Positions 15,450 through 24,984 are shown, numbered from the stretch's first letter. The stretch is 64,000 bases of DNA from Thermoanaerobacter pseudethanolicus ATCC 33223 (GCF_000019085.1 NC_010321.1:1809001-1873000), one strand, 5' to 3'. Notes: generated from the letters alone by a model not told the origin. Translations and numbers: made by a program.

Positions 15450-16007
15450 TCATATCCTTCTATCAAGATTATTTCCTACATATTGTATCTTTATTGATGG
15501 ATATTGCCTCATATATATATTTACATGTGCCGGTATCACAGATATTTGAGGCTTATGAGGTATTGCTTTTATTTCTACACCGCCTAACTCCCAACTTATT
15601 TTTAAATATCCTTCAAACCATATTTTGGGTCGTGACTTTGGCATGAGGTCAATTGTAAATGTAACCTCATGCTCCATCGCTTTTTTAGCTAACTCTGCAA
15701 TAGCATTTTGATGGTTTTCTATAGAGGCAAGAAAACGCCCCTCTTCAGCAATTTTACCTATTGCTTCAAGAGCTATTTGTTTGCTCATCTGGGCTTCATC
15801 ATGGACAAGGTCAAAAATACTTTTAAGCCCTGATTCATAAAAACACTGATACTGATCTATATGTACCTGAGGAAGTTTTTGGTCTATTTCCATTTTTGCA
15901 GGTATTTGTTTTATTTCAAGGTCTGCTTTTGGGCTTTGTATAGAAATTTGGGCAGGAGTAGTGTCTATACCTATCCTGCCAAAAGTTTGATTTATTACTA
16001 TATTCAT
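15450..16007 (-). CDS. DUF6470 (YviE-like) flagellar-locus protein
   Basis: A 185-residue soluble protein of unknown function. The repetitive N-terminus (IGIDTTPAQISIQSPKADLEIKQIPAKMEID...) and the conserved QYQCFYESG are typical of the YviE/DUF6470 family found between flgL and fliW. Position and length match B. subtilis yviE. It lies 4 bp after flgL, so it is co-transcribed with the hook-filament junction genes. No membrane segment or signal peptide is seen. Confidence 0.82.
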   Translation of the reverse strand: MNIVINQTFGRIGIDTTPAQISIQSPKADLEIKQIPAKMEIDQKLPQVHIDQYQCFYESGLKSIFDLVHDEAQMSKQIALEAIGKIAEEGRFLASIENHQNAIAELAKKAMEHEVTFTIDLMPKSRPKIWFEGYLKISWELGGVEIKAIPHKPQISVIPAHVNIYMRQYPSIKIQYVGNNLDRRI

Positions 16008-16011
16008 ATTA

Positions 16012-16905
16012 TCACCTTAAAAAGTCTATAAGACTAGGTTGCATAATACGAGCTCCCGCAGCTAGTGATGCTCTATACACATTTTCATCCATTTTGAGAT
16101 TTGTAATAACTTGTGCCAAATCTGCATCCTCACTTTTTGAAAGAAGCGCTGTGAAATTGTAGTTATCATCTTGGAGCCTATTTTGTATAAGGTCAATTCT
16201 GTTTGATTTTGCACCTACTTCTGCTCTTACTGCCAATACATTTTCCATCTGTTTATCCACATCAACTATTAAATTGCTTACAGCCTGATGGTCTCCTGAG
16301 TCTAAAGCGCTTTTTAGATTATCCATCATAACAAGAAGTTGAGAAGTTCCTGTCAAATCTACATCAAAAACTTTATCTCCCGGTACATTTACAGCTATTT
16401 TATTTCCCCCTGCTCCTACTTCAAACTCTATTAGGCCATTATCACCATTATAAGAATTGTTATCCTCACTGAAAGGCTGTGTGGTTGTTTTAAAGCCTGC
16501 AAATATATACCTTCCATTGTATTGGGTATTCCCTACTTGTATCATTTGCGCTTTTAACTGCTCTATCTCGTTAGCCATTTTTTGCATATCAGCCTGCGTC
16601 AAAGTTCCATTCGCACCCTGGACGGCTAATTCTCTTGTTCGCTGCAATAGGTCACCCAATTGATTTAAAGCAGAATCAGTAATGTCTAACCACGATTTTG
16701 CATAATCAGCATTTTTGGTATAAGCGTCGTTTCTTGCCATATCTGTCCTAATCCGCAAGCTGGTAGCTACGGCAACTGGATCATCAGAAGGCCTTGATAT
16801 TTTTTTGCCTGTAGATAACATGTTTTGATTTTTTTGTAATTTTTCAAGGTTATTGTGGTAATTGTTCAAAAAATTTGTCACAAGCATACCATCAGTAACT
16901 CTCAC
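16012..16905 (-). CDS. flgL: Hook-filament junction protein FlgL
   Basis: The second junction protein between hook and filament. The 297 residues begin RVTDGMLVTNFLNNYHNNLEKLQKNQNMLSTGKKISRPSDDP, the flagellin-like N-terminus of FlgL, and end with a flagellin-like C-terminal helix (YRASLAAGARIMQPSLIDFL). Translation starts at a GTG (16905) with GGCGGGTG upstream. It follows flgK by 16 bp. Confidence 0.94.
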   Translation of the reverse strand: MRVTDGMLVTNFLNNYHNNLEKLQKNQNMLSTGKKISRPSDDPVAVATSLRIRTDMARNDAYTKNADYAKSWLDITDSALNQLGDLLQRTRELAVQGANGTLTQADMQKMANEIEQLKAQMIQVGNTQYNGRYIFAGFKTTTQPFSEDNNSYNGDNGLIEFEVGAGGNKIAVNVPGDKVFDVDLTGTSQLLVMMDNLKSALDSGDHQAVSNLIVDVDKQMENVLAVRAEVGAKSNRIDLIQNRLQDDNYNFTALLSKSEDADLAQVITNLKMDENVYRASLAAGARIMQPSLIDFLR

Positions 16906-16921
16906 TTTTTACACCCGCCTT

Positions 16922-18364
16922 TTATCTTCCTACAATACCCATTCTATTTATAAGAGTATCTAAAAGTTCATCAATGGCTGTTATCACTCTTGCAGAAGCA
17001 GCATAGGATTTTTGATACTTTAACATGTTTGTCATCTCTTCGTCTAAAGATACACCAGATACCGATTGTCTGTTTAAATCAATTTGTTTTACCATGAATT
17101 CCTGATTTTTTTGCATTAAATTTGCTTGCTGTGCATCCACTCCAAGATTTGATATTAAAGACCTTGCAAAGTCATCAAATGTGGCTCCATTCAGCACTGC
17201 ATTGCCTTGATCCCTTAAAGCAATAAGCTTTAATGCATTTGTGTTATCGCCCGGAAGAGTAGCCGTACTTGATGCAGCAGCTATTTTCTCAAGTCCATCT
17301 GCTGCAAGAATATCTGAACTTACTTTAATTAACTTCGCATATTGAACTGTGGAATCATATGGAGTAGTAAAATCAGTGAAAAGCGGAATTCCTGTAGAAC
17401 CGTCAAGGCCATAACCTGCTTTATGTACTTCATTTATCGCTTGTGCTATACTATATGCTAATTTATTCCATTCATTTATATAATAGGGTACTCCTTTTAT
17501 CCCGTTGGTGCCATCTCCATCTCTCATATCGAGTAAGCCTTTTAATATACCACTTGAAGGGTTTACAGGTGCCCCTGTTAAATCCCATACCACAGCACCT
17601 GTATTATTTAGACTCATCGTAAATGCAGTTGACCCATCTACCAAAGCTTGTCCCGCTATATCGATTCTGAAATTTCTATTGGAGTCTTCATATGTAGTGA
17701 TATTGACAAGTTTAGAAAGTTGATCAACAAGAAGATTTCTCTGGTCTCTTAAGTCATTTGCTGTTTGTCCGGTAAGTTCAAATCTATATATTTCATTATT
17801 TAATTTACTTATTCTCTCAGCATAAGAATTTATCTCTGCAATTCTACTTTGTATGGTAGAATTTAATTCATTCAATTTATCATAAAGGTGCTGATATACA
17901 GTATTAAAAGTATCAGCAAGAGCAATAGCTCTTTCTCTAACTTCTGCTCTTACCGTCAAACTTTCTGGATTCTTGGATAACTCTTGAAGGGAATTAAAAA
18001 AGTCATTAAGCACTGTGTTTATTCCGCTATCCGAAGGTTCGTTAAATATATCCTCAACAGCAGCTAAAACTTGCGCTTTTGTTTCCCATTCACCCAAAAA
18101 TTTATTTTCCCTTCTGAATTGGTTGTCTAAAAATTGGTCGCGGATTTGCCTTATATCCTGTATTTTTACGCCTTCTCCTATGGCTTTTCCCCATTGGTCA
18201 TACATACCAAAAGTAGTGGGTGGTGCAATTGAGGCCATATCTACTACTTGACGAGTATACCCAGGGGTATTAGCATTAGCAATATTGTGTCCAGTAACAT
18301 CCAAAGCCTTTTGGCTTACAAACAATCCTGTCTTTGCTATTTCTAATCCTTGAAAAGTAGACAT
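16922..18364 (-). CDS. flgK: Hook-filament junction protein FlgK
   Basis: Caps the hook before filament growth. The 480-residue protein opens STFQGLEIAKTGLFVSQKALDVTGHNIANANTPGYTRQ, the rod/hook-type N-terminal domain, and ends with the matching C-terminal helix (MLKYQKSYAASARVITAIDELLDTLINRMG). The start at 18364 has AGGGGG six bases upstream. Upstream in-frame codons overlap flgN and lack a site. It is co-transcribed with flgN and flgL. Confidence 0.95.
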   Translation of the reverse strand: MSTFQGLEIAKTGLFVSQKALDVTGHNIANANTPGYTRQVVDMASIAPPTTFGMYDQWGKAIGEGVKIQDIRQIRDQFLDNQFRRENKFLGEWETKAQVLAAVEDIFNEPSDSGINTVLNDFFNSLQELSKNPESLTVRAEVRERAIALADTFNTVYQHLYDKLNELNSTIQSRIAEINSYAERISKLNNEIYRFELTGQTANDLRDQRNLLVDQLSKLVNITTYEDSNRNFRIDIAGQALVDGSTAFTMSLNNTGAVVWDLTGAPVNPSSGILKGLLDMRDGDGTNGIKGVPYYINEWNKLAYSIAQAINEVHKAGYGLDGSTGIPLFTDFTTPYDSTVQYAKLIKVSSDILAADGLEKIAAASSTATLPGDNTNALKLIALRDQGNAVLNGATFDDFARSLISNLGVDAQQANLMQKNQEFMVKQIDLNRQSVSGVSLDEEMTNMLKYQKSYAASARVITAIDELLDTLINRMGIVGR

Positions 18365-18374
18365 CTTCATCCCC

Positions 18375-18851
18375 CTATGCCTTTTTGTCAATTAGGCTGG
18401 TGTATTTTTTTATATTGCCATTATTCCCATAAACACCATCATCACTTTCTAAGGCACTTGATATTGTTTGAATAGAATAATTTACATATTCTAACGCTTG
18501 TTCAATTAAAGCAGCATTTAATTTGTTTCTTTCTTCAAGTTCTTTTAAAATATTAGTCAGATTATATTTGATATCTTTTAGGTTTTCTGCTTCTTCTGAA
18601 GAAATTGATTCTATCAAGTCGGTTATTGTCATTTTGCCTTCTATATCAATCTTCTCCAATATATCCTCTCTTTGTTCTTCTAATTCCATTAGTTTTTTTA
18701 TAAGTTGCTTCTCTATTTGCACTATTTCATCTAATTCTTTTATTTTTCCCGCAATTATAATATCAGTTTTTTTTATCGCTAAGTCTAATAAAACTTTGTA
18801 AATTTCTGTTTCTCCCCTTAATACATCTACAAGCTTTTGGCTATTAGCCAT
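18375..18851 (-). CDS. flgN: FlgN-type export chaperone
   Basis: A 158-residue helical, charged protein without membrane segments, placed between flgM and flgK exactly as yvyG/flgN in Bacillus. FlgN escorts FlgK and FlgL to the export gate. Sequence similarity is weak, as usual for this family, so the call leans on position, size and predicted coiled coil. A GTG at 18860 is an alternative start, but AAGGG is better spaced for 18851. Confidence 0.82.
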   Translation of the reverse strand: MANSQKLVDVLRGETEIYKVLLDLAIKKTDIIIAGKIKELDEIVQIEKQLIKKLMELEEQREDILEKIDIEGKMTITDLIESISSEEAENLKDIKYNLTNILKELEERNKLNAALIEQALEYVNYSIQTISSALESDDGVYGNNGNIKKYTSLIDKKA

Positions 18852-18867
18852 TGCCAGCACACCCTTT

Positions 18868-19143
18868 TTAAATTTTTTTATTCAACAATATTCCCTTAAG
18901 AATAGCATCCGCCACATCTTCAGCTTTTACATTGTAAGTCCCAGCACTCAGCATTGCCTTTATGTTTTCAATCTTTTGATTCTTTATCTTTTCAAATTCA
19001 TTTGAACTTTGTGCAAGTTTAATTGCTTCTTCTGATATCTCAACTTTATCCTTTATCTCCGCTTTCTTGCTAGCAACTTTTTCTACTGCATCTACTCGAT
19101 AAACTGACATTATTTTTTCAATGTTGTTGTTATAAATTTTCAT
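18868..19143 (-). CDS. flgM: Anti-sigma-28 factor FlgM
   Basis: Holds sigma-28 inactive until hook completion lets FlgM be secreted. The 91-residue protein has a disordered, charged N-terminus and the conserved C-terminal sigma-binding part (KDKVEISEEAIKLAQ...IENIKAMLSAGTYNVKAEDVADAIL). The start at 19143 follows GGGGG at good spacing. A near-perfect sigma-28 promoter lies directly upstream, giving the expected feedback on its own target sigma. Confidence 0.9.
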   Translation of the reverse strand: MKIYNNNIEKIMSVYRVDAVEKVASKKAEIKDKVEISEEAIKLAQSSNEFEKIKNQKIENIKAMLSAGTYNVKAEDVADAILKGILLNKKI

Positions 19144-19168
19144 TTTTAACACCCCCGTACTACTACTA

Positions 19169-19195
19169 ATATCGACTTAATAATTTAAAAGTTTA
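19169..19195 (-). promoter_or_regulatory. Sigma-28 promoter of flgM
   Basis: Minus strand TAAA, 15-bp spacer, GTCGATAT; 11 of 12 consensus positions. It lies in the gap between yvyF and flgM. Confidence 0.82.
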
Positions 19196-19204
19196 ATATA
19201 AAAA

Positions 19205-19621
19205 TCATTTTTTCTTTTTTTGATTCTCATAAACGTACAGTCTTTCTCCTGTTTGTTTTTCTTCTTCTTTGTCATCGGATTGAATCGAATAGCCTTTCAT
19301 TAATTCCTTAGCTAATTTGGTTTTGCACTCGTCACAAAACCTACCTGTAAGTATTGGTTTACCACATCTTTCGCACCTAAGACCTATATTGACGTTATTA
19401 GAGGTTAAAATAAGCCTGCCTTCCTTTAAAAAATCCATTATTTTCTTTGTAGAAACCTGTGTATTTTGAGATATTTCCAGCATGGTAGCCGAGGGATGTG
19501 TATCTAAATAATCCCTCACTTTCATAAAATCTTCTTCATCCTGTCTATAGCACACTGGACATAGGTCAATTCCTGTGTACGTGTAAAGCCTTCCGCACCT
19601 TTTACAATTTCTTATTTCCAT
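19205..19621 (-). CDS. YvyF/TIGR03826-type flagellar operon zinc protein
   Basis: A 138-residue protein with two zinc-finger-like cysteine pairs at each end: CKRCGRLY...CPVCYR (about 6-25) and CERCGKPILTGRFCDECK (about 86-103). They flank a helix-turn-helix-like segment (SATMLEISQNTQVSTKKIMDFLKEG). It matches the YvyF family that sits between comFC and flgM in Bacillus. Its role in flagellar gene control is suspected but not established. It lies 38 bp downstream of comFC. Confidence 0.85.
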   Translation of the reverse strand: MEIRNCKRCGRLYTYTGIDLCPVCYRQDEEDFMKVRDYLDTHPSATMLEISQNTQVSTKKIMDFLKEGRLILTSNNVNIGLRCERCGKPILTGRFCDECKTKLAKELMKGYSIQSDDKEEEKQTGERLYVYENQKKKK

Positions 19622-19659
19622 TTCCTTTCATCCCCCTTTTTGATACTTCAAACACCCCA

Positions 19660-20349
19660 TTACATATTTTTACCCGTTGCTATGGTAGCCACATATACAT
19701 CTTTTGCCCCATTTTCTTTTAAGACTTTGGCACACTCGTCCAAAGTAGCACCTGTTGTCAACACGTCGTCTACCAGTAACACATTTTTCCCAACAATAGT
19801 ATCTTTGTAAGTCACTTTAAAAGCACCCTTTACGTTTTCTATCCTCTCTTCTTTGTGCAAAGCAGTCTGGGTTGTTGTATTTCTCACTCTTCTTAAAGCC
19901 TTAGACATAAAAATATTCAATCGATAAGAAAGTTCTCTTGCTAAAAGTTCTGACTGATTGTAACCTCTTTCGTCAAGTCTAATTTTGTGAAGAGGAACAG
20001 GTACTATGACATCTATAGGCCAGTTCATTTTTTTAACTGCATCAGCCATATAGTCTGCAAAAAAAGGTGCCAATTCTCTCTCTTTGAAATATTTGAACCG
20101 CCCTATTAAGTCTTTTACAACACCATCGTATTCAAAAGGACTTATATTTTGTTTAAATTCATGACCATGTTCTAAACAATCAGGACATGTTCCTTCATAG
20201 TCTATTGGTTTACCACAAATACTACACCTATTACCCTCAATAAATTTTAATGTGCTTTTGCATTTGTCGCATAAATACCCTGTTTTTATAACAGTTTTAC
20301 AAATAATGCAGGTTGTTTTTGGTGGAAATAAAAGGTCTAAAAAAATCAT
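19660..20349 (-). CDS. comFC: ComF family phosphoribosyltransferase-like protein
   Basis: A 229-residue cytosolic protein with an N-terminal four-cysteine zinc site (CIICKTVIKTGYLCDKC, then CSICGKPIDYEGTCPDC) and a type I phosphoribosyltransferase fold with the PRPP loop NVLLVDDVLTTGATLDEC near residue 190. ComFC is required for DNA uptake in naturally competent Firmicutes. It is first of the comFC-yvyF-flgM cluster and has a possible sigma-28 -10 element upstream. The comFA helicase gene that normally precedes it is absent; recD2 takes that place. Confidence 0.9.
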   Translation of the reverse strand: MIFLDLLFPPKTTCIICKTVIKTGYLCDKCKSTLKFIEGNRCSICGKPIDYEGTCPDCLEHGHEFKQNISPFEYDGVVKDLIGRFKYFKERELAPFFADYMADAVKKMNWPIDVIVPVPLHKIRLDERGYNQSELLARELSYRLNIFMSKALRRVRNTTTQTALHKEERIENVKGAFKVTYKDTIVGKNVLLVDDVLTTGATLDECAKVLKENGAKDVYVATIATGKNM

Positions 20350-20391
20350 CTTTATTGCCCCTTATTGCAATTCACTTTTCTTTTATATTTT

Positions 20392-20418
20392 ATATCGGCA
20401 TTATTAAATTAAAATTAA
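20392..20418 (-). promoter_or_regulatory. Possible sigma-28 promoter before comFC
   Basis: A perfect GCCGATAT -10 on the minus strand, with 15 bp to a weaker -35 (TTAA instead of TAAA). It lies 43 bp upstream of comFC. Confidence 0.55.
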
Positions 20419-20475
20419 TTAAAAAATTATCATTTTACAGTAAATTTTCCTCTATTTTGTGTAAAATCGTAATAT

Positions 20476-22683
20476 TTAGTTTACATACAAAAGTGCTTTT
20501 TTAAGCCTTGAAAGAAGCCCTGAATATCTTTTTGAGATTCTATTGTTGTCAATCATAAATTTCAAATATTTCTCTTGACCTACCAAAATAACCAATTTCT
20601 TCGCCCTTGTAACGGCAGTGTACAAAAGGTTTCTTGTTAATAGCATAGGGGGTCCATAAGTAATTGGCATTATGACAACAGGAAATTCACTGCCTTGGCT
20701 TTTGTGTACTGTTATAGCATAAGACAAATTTAGTTCATTCAAGTCAGAAAAGTCATAAGTGACAAATTTTTCGTCGTCAAAATATACAGTCAATTCCTGT
20801 AATTCTTCGTCTATTGATTGAATTATTCCTATATCTCCGTTAAACACTCCTTCTCCTTCTTCATCGCCTTTTTTCCATTTTATCTTGTAGTTATTTTTTA
20901 TTTGCATCACTTTATCCCCCACCCTGAAGACAAACTCCTTCATTATTTTTTCGGCTTTAGTTTTGTCGTGGGGATTTAATGCTTTTTGCAGCTCTAAATT
21001 TAAATTGTGAACACCAATTATCCCTTTTCTCATAGGGGTGAGTACTTGAATATCATTAATAGGATGAAATCCATAAGCTTTAGGAAGTCTGTTTGTCACA
21101 AGCTCCAATATGGTTTTTAATATATCCTCTTGGGTGTTAGCATTTATAAAAAAGAAATCACTATTTTTATCGTTATAGGTTGGATATTCTCCATTATTTA
21201 TCTTGTGAGCATTTACTACTATCAAACTTTGCTTTTGCTGTCTAAAAATTTCTTTTAAACGTATCACTTTTACTATTCCACTGTCTATTATATCTCTTAG
21301 GACATTTCCGGCTCCAACAGATGGAAGCTGATCAGCATCCCCTACTAAAATCAGTTTTGCCCCTATAGGTAGGGCTTTTAATAAAGCATTCATAAGCAAT
21401 ATATCTACCATTGAAGCTTCGTCAACTATTATAACGTCGTATTTTAATGGATCTTTTTCATTTTTGTTAAAGCCCTTCCCTTCTTCCTCCGAATAAGTAT
21501 ATTCTAAAAGCCTATGAATAGTCTTCGCCTCTTTTCCAGTAGCTTCCGTTATCCTTTTTGCGGCTCTTCCTGTTGGGGCTGCAAGAGCCACTTTTTTACC
21601 AGCTTTTTCAAAAATACGTATTATACAATTTATTATTGTAGTCTTTCCTGTGCCTGGTCCTCCCGTTATGACAACAACAGAATTTTTAACAGCTTCTTCA
21701 ACAGCCAATTTTTGATTTTCTGCTAACAAAATACCTGTTTCTTTTTCAAAATTTTTAATTTCTTTTTGGACATCTATGCCTAAATCTTCATTTTCCATTA
21801 GTGTCATGTTAAACAATCTCTCTGCTGTGTGTAATTCAGCTATATAGTAAGGTATATAGTAAATTCCTACAGTATCATCTTCAAAAGTTTCAATATGTAT
21901 TTTTTCATTTTGTACTAAAAGCACAAAAGAATCCTCTACTTCTTCTTCGCTCACTTCTAACAAACTTGCTGCTTCTTTTTTTAACAATTCTTTCGGCACA
22001 TAGGTGTGACCATTTGCCGCATACTGCATCAAAACATATCGAGTACCAGAAGATATGCGATATAGAGAATGAGGGTCAACTCCTAGGCTCTCTGCTATTT
22101 TGTCTGCAGTTTTAAATCCTATTCCAAATATATCGTCAGCCAATCTGTAAGGGTTTTGCTTAATAATTTCAATCGCGTTGTTTCCGTATTCTTTATAAAT
22201 CTTTATAGCCATTGCAGTGGAAATACCGTACCCCTGCAAAAACACCATCACTTCTTTTATGCCCTTTTGCATTTCATAAGCTTCACAAATTCTTTTTATC
22301 TTCTCATCGCTTAGACCTTTTATTTCTTTTAATCTTTCTGGTGCAGTTTCAATTATATTTAAAGAATCAACGCCAAACTTTTTTACAATTTTTCTTGCTG
22401 TAACAGGACCTATTCCAGGAATTAAGCCAGAAGATAAAAACTTTTCTATTCCTTCTAAAGTGGTGGGAGCCAAGGTTTCATAATTTAAAACCCTAATTTG
22501 CTCACCATAATCAGGATGTTCTACCCATTCTCCTTCAATTTTAATTCTTTCCCCAATGTTTACATAAGGCATATAACCTACAGCAGTGACTACTAAACCT
22601 TGGGTACTTAATTCTAAAACCGTATAACCATTTTGTTCATTTCTAAAAATTATTTCTTCAACTACACCCTCTATGTCAATCAT
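20476..22683 (-). CDS. recD2: ATP-dependent RecD2-like DNA helicase
   Basis: A 735-residue 5'-3' helicase of the RecD2 type, linked to DNA repair and replication-fork maintenance outside RecBCD. The N-terminal OB-like and helix-hairpin-helix region (LIPGIGPVTARKIVKKFG near residue 90) is followed by SF1B motor motifs: Walker A GGPGTGKTT (near 345), Walker B VDEASMVD, VGDADQLPSVGAG and the final AITVHKSQGSEFP/YTAVTRAKK. Full length. It stands upstream of comFC with a 126-bp gap. Confidence 0.95.
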   Translation of the reverse strand: MIDIEGVVEEIIFRNEQNGYTVLELSTQGLVVTAVGYMPYVNIGERIKIEGEWVEHPDYGEQIRVLNYETLAPTTLEGIEKFLSSGLIPGIGPVTARKIVKKFGVDSLNIIETAPERLKEIKGLSDEKIKRICEAYEMQKGIKEVMVFLQGYGISTAMAIKIYKEYGNNAIEIIKQNPYRLADDIFGIGFKTADKIAESLGVDPHSLYRISSGTRYVLMQYAANGHTYVPKELLKKEAASLLEVSEEEVEDSFVLLVQNEKIHIETFEDDTVGIYYIPYYIAELHTAERLFNMTLMENEDLGIDVQKEIKNFEKETGILLAENQKLAVEEAVKNSVVVITGGPGTGKTTIINCIIRIFEKAGKKVALAAPTGRAAKRITEATGKEAKTIHRLLEYTYSEEEGKGFNKNEKDPLKYDVIIVDEASMVDILLMNALLKALPIGAKLILVGDADQLPSVGAGNVLRDIIDSGIVKVIRLKEIFRQQKQSLIVVNAHKINNGEYPTYNDKNSDFFFINANTQEDILKTILELVTNRLPKAYGFHPINDIQVLTPMRKGIIGVHNLNLELQKALNPHDKTKAEKIMKEFVFRVGDKVMQIKNNYKIKWKKGDEEGEGVFNGDIGIIQSIDEELQELTVYFDDEKFVTYDFSDLNELNLSYAITVHKSQGSEFPVVIMPITYGPPMLLTRNLLYTAVTRAKKLVILVGQEKYLKFMIDNNRISKRYSGLLSRLKKALLYVN

Positions 22684-22854
22684 AGCCGATTCTCCTGTTT
22701 TAATTCTTTTCTTTATTTAATTTTACCTTATATTTAAAGCAAATTAAAGCCAATTCATTTCTTTTTTTCAATTTTTGTGGTATAATTAAGGTAGCGAAGC
22801 GTTTACAAAACATAAATTCTATGGCATTTAAAAAAGATATATAAAAAATGCCAT

Positions 22855-22876
22855 AAGCCCGGGTTTACCCGGGCTT
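22855..22876 (-). terminator. metK terminator
   Basis: AAGCCCGGG/CCCGGGCTT stem just behind the metK stop; on the minus strand ATGGCATTTTTTATAT follows. Confidence 0.75.
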
Positions 22877-22882
22877 TCAAAT

Positions 22883-24070
22883 TTATATTCCTGCCAACTT
22901 TTTTAATATATCTACTTTGTCTGTTTTCTCCCATGGGAGGTCTAAGTCGTGTCTTCCAAAGTGGCCATAAGCTGCAACTTGTCTATAAATAGGTCTTCTT
23001 AAATCTAAATCCCTAATTATAGCTGCAGGTCTTAAATCAAAAACTTGTTTTACAATTTCCGAAATCTTTTCATCTGATATTTTACCTGTGCCAAAAGTAT
23101 CAATACCTATTTCAAGAGGTGTAGCAACACCTATCGCATAAGCTAATTGCACTTCACACTTCTTAGCAAGTCCTGCTGCCACAATATTTTTTGCCACATA
23201 TCTTGCAGCATAACTTGCGGATCTATCAACTTTTGTAGGGTCTTTACCAGAAAAAGCTCCGCCCCCGTGCCTTGCATATCCGCCATAGGTGTCTACAATA
23301 ATTTTTCTTCCTGTAAGTCCGCTATCACCTTGAGGTCCACCAATTACAAACCTTCCTGTGGGATTTACAAAAATTTTAGTCTTATCATCTATCATATTTT
23401 CAGGAATTATAGGTTTTATTACATGTTCAATAATATCTCTTTCAATAGTATCGTGATCAATCTCAGGTGCATGTTGAGCTGATACTACAACAGAATCTAC
23501 CCTCACAGGCTTATCATCTTCATACTCTACTGTTACTTGTGTTTTACCATCTGGTCTTAAATAGCTTAATGTCCCGTTCTTTCTAACTTCCGCCAGTCTT
23601 CTTGCAAGCTTGTGAGCTAGCATTATAGGCATAGGCATTAATTCTTCTGTTTCATCGCAAGCAAAACCAAACATTAAACCCTGGTCTCCAGCGCCAATAG
23701 CCTCAATTTCCGAATCTGAAAGTTCTCCTCTTTTAGCTTCTAATGCCTTGTCCACACCGAGGGCAATATCCGGTGATTGCTCATCAATAGAAGTGATAAC
23801 CGCACAAGTATCAGCGTCAAAACCGAATTTTGCTCTAGTATAGCCAATTTCTTCTACTACTTTCCTTACAACTTTCGGAATATCTACATAGCACTGAGTA
23901 GTAATTTCTCCCATTACTAAAACCAAACCGGTAGTTACAGCAGTCTCACAAGCAACTCTGGCATAGGGATCTTTTTTCAAAATTTCATCTAATATTGCGT
24001 CAGAAATCTGATCACAAATTTTATCAGGATGCCCCTCTGTGACTGATTCAGATGTAAACAGTCTACGCAT
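22883..24070 (-). CDS. metK: S-adenosylmethionine synthase
   Basis: Joins methionine and ATP to form SAM. The 395-residue enzyme has the N-terminal [23 protein letters not shown], the hexapeptide-containing [12 protein letters not shown] (near 117) and the P-loop-like [16 protein letters not shown]. Full length with AAGGAGG before the ATG. It is controlled by a SAM-I riboswitch in its leader, a direct product-feedback loop. Confidence 0.98.
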
Positions 24071-24097
24071 TTTTTCTATTCCTCCTTAAAAACAAAA

Positions 24098-24240
24098 TAA
24101 AACCCCTTCCAAAAGAAGAGGCACATACCCTCATCTTTCAGAAGCATGCTTCTGAGAGAATTAGCACCTTGTCCTATAGGACAGGTTGCTGGGTTTCATC
24201 GGGCTCTTTCCCTCCACCTCTCTTGATAAGAGCATGTTAT
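24098..24240 (-). ncRNA. SAM-I (S-box) riboswitch of metK
   Basis: On the minus strand the aptamer starts CTCTTATCAAGAGAGGTGGAGGG, then GCCCGATGAAACCCAGCAACC and the closing P1 strand GATGAGGG. The expression platform is a terminator with stem CCTCTTC/GGAAGGGG followed by TTTTATTTT at about 24098-24125. High SAM should favour termination before metK. Confidence 0.95.
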
Positions 24241-24300
24241 TAAATTTTCTGATGTCTACTATAGCACACTTTATCTACTATGTCAAATATTTTTGCATCA

Positions 24301-24333
24301 AAAAAAGAGCATGCCAAAACATGCTCTTTTTTG
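24301..24333 (-). terminator. Rubrerythrin terminator
   Basis: AAAGAGCATG-CCAAAA-CATGCTCTTT with flanking A/T runs, just behind the rubrerythrin stop. Confidence 0.85.
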
Positions 24334-24344
24334 AAAAATTATAT

Positions 24345-24848
24345 TTAAAATACTACAAATTTTTCTCCAGGAACTCCACATACAGGACATTTTTCTGGCA
24401 ATACATCAACAGAGGTATATCCACAAACGGGACATATGTAAACTTTTGATATCTTTATGTCTTCTCCTTTTAATGCTGCTTCTTTTGCTTCAGTGTACAA
24501 TTTTGCATGTATTTTTTCAGCCTCAATAGCATAATGTATGCTTTTTTTAGCTCCAGATTCCTCTTGAAGTTCTGCAACAGCATTATAAGCAGGATACATC
24601 TCTTCTACTTCAAAGGTTTCCCCTTCTATAGCTTTTTCAAGATTTTCTACTGTATTTCCAACTTCTCCAAGAGTTTTGTAATGATTTGTGGCATGTACCA
24701 ATTCAGCATAGGAAATAGCCCTGAAAAGTCTTGCAATATTAGGTTTGCCTTCTTTTTCAGCTACATCAGCAAAAATTTGATATCTCATGTGAGCTTGACT
24801 CTCTCCAGCATAGGCTTCACTAAGATTATGTCTCGTCATTTCTCTCAT
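24345..24848 (-). CDS. rbr: Rubrerythrin
   Basis: A peroxide-detoxifying enzyme typical of anaerobes. The 167-residue protein has an N-terminal ferritin-like four-helix domain with di-iron ligand motifs (EAYAGESQAHMRYQ, HYAIEAEKIHAKLY) and a C-terminal rubredoxin-like domain with two Cys pairs (CPVCGY near 139, CPVCG near 155). The domain order and length are classical. It is monocistronic with a strong terminator. Confidence 0.93.
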   Translation of the reverse strand: MREMTRHNLSEAYAGESQAHMRYQIFADVAEKEGKPNIARLFRAISYAELVHATNHYKTLGEVGNTVENLEKAIEGETFEVEEMYPAYNAVAELQEESGAKKSIHYAIEAEKIHAKLYTEAKEAALKGEDIKISKVYICPVCGYTSVDVLPEKCPVCGVPGEKFVVF

Positions 24849-24956
24849 AAAAGATTCCTCCCTAATTAAATTTTTATTAATAAATAATAATTTTCTCTTT
24901 CAAATAATATTATACTACACTTTTTTACCATGTCAAGACATTTGAAGGAGAAAAAT

Positions 24957-24982
24957 AAAAAAGACCTTACGGTCTTTTTTTC
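24957..24982 (-). terminator. Terminator of the tRNA operon
   Basis: AAAGACC-TTAC-GGTCTTT with a T-run on the minus strand, directly behind tRNA-Tyr. Confidence 0.85.
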
Positions 24983-24984
24983 AA

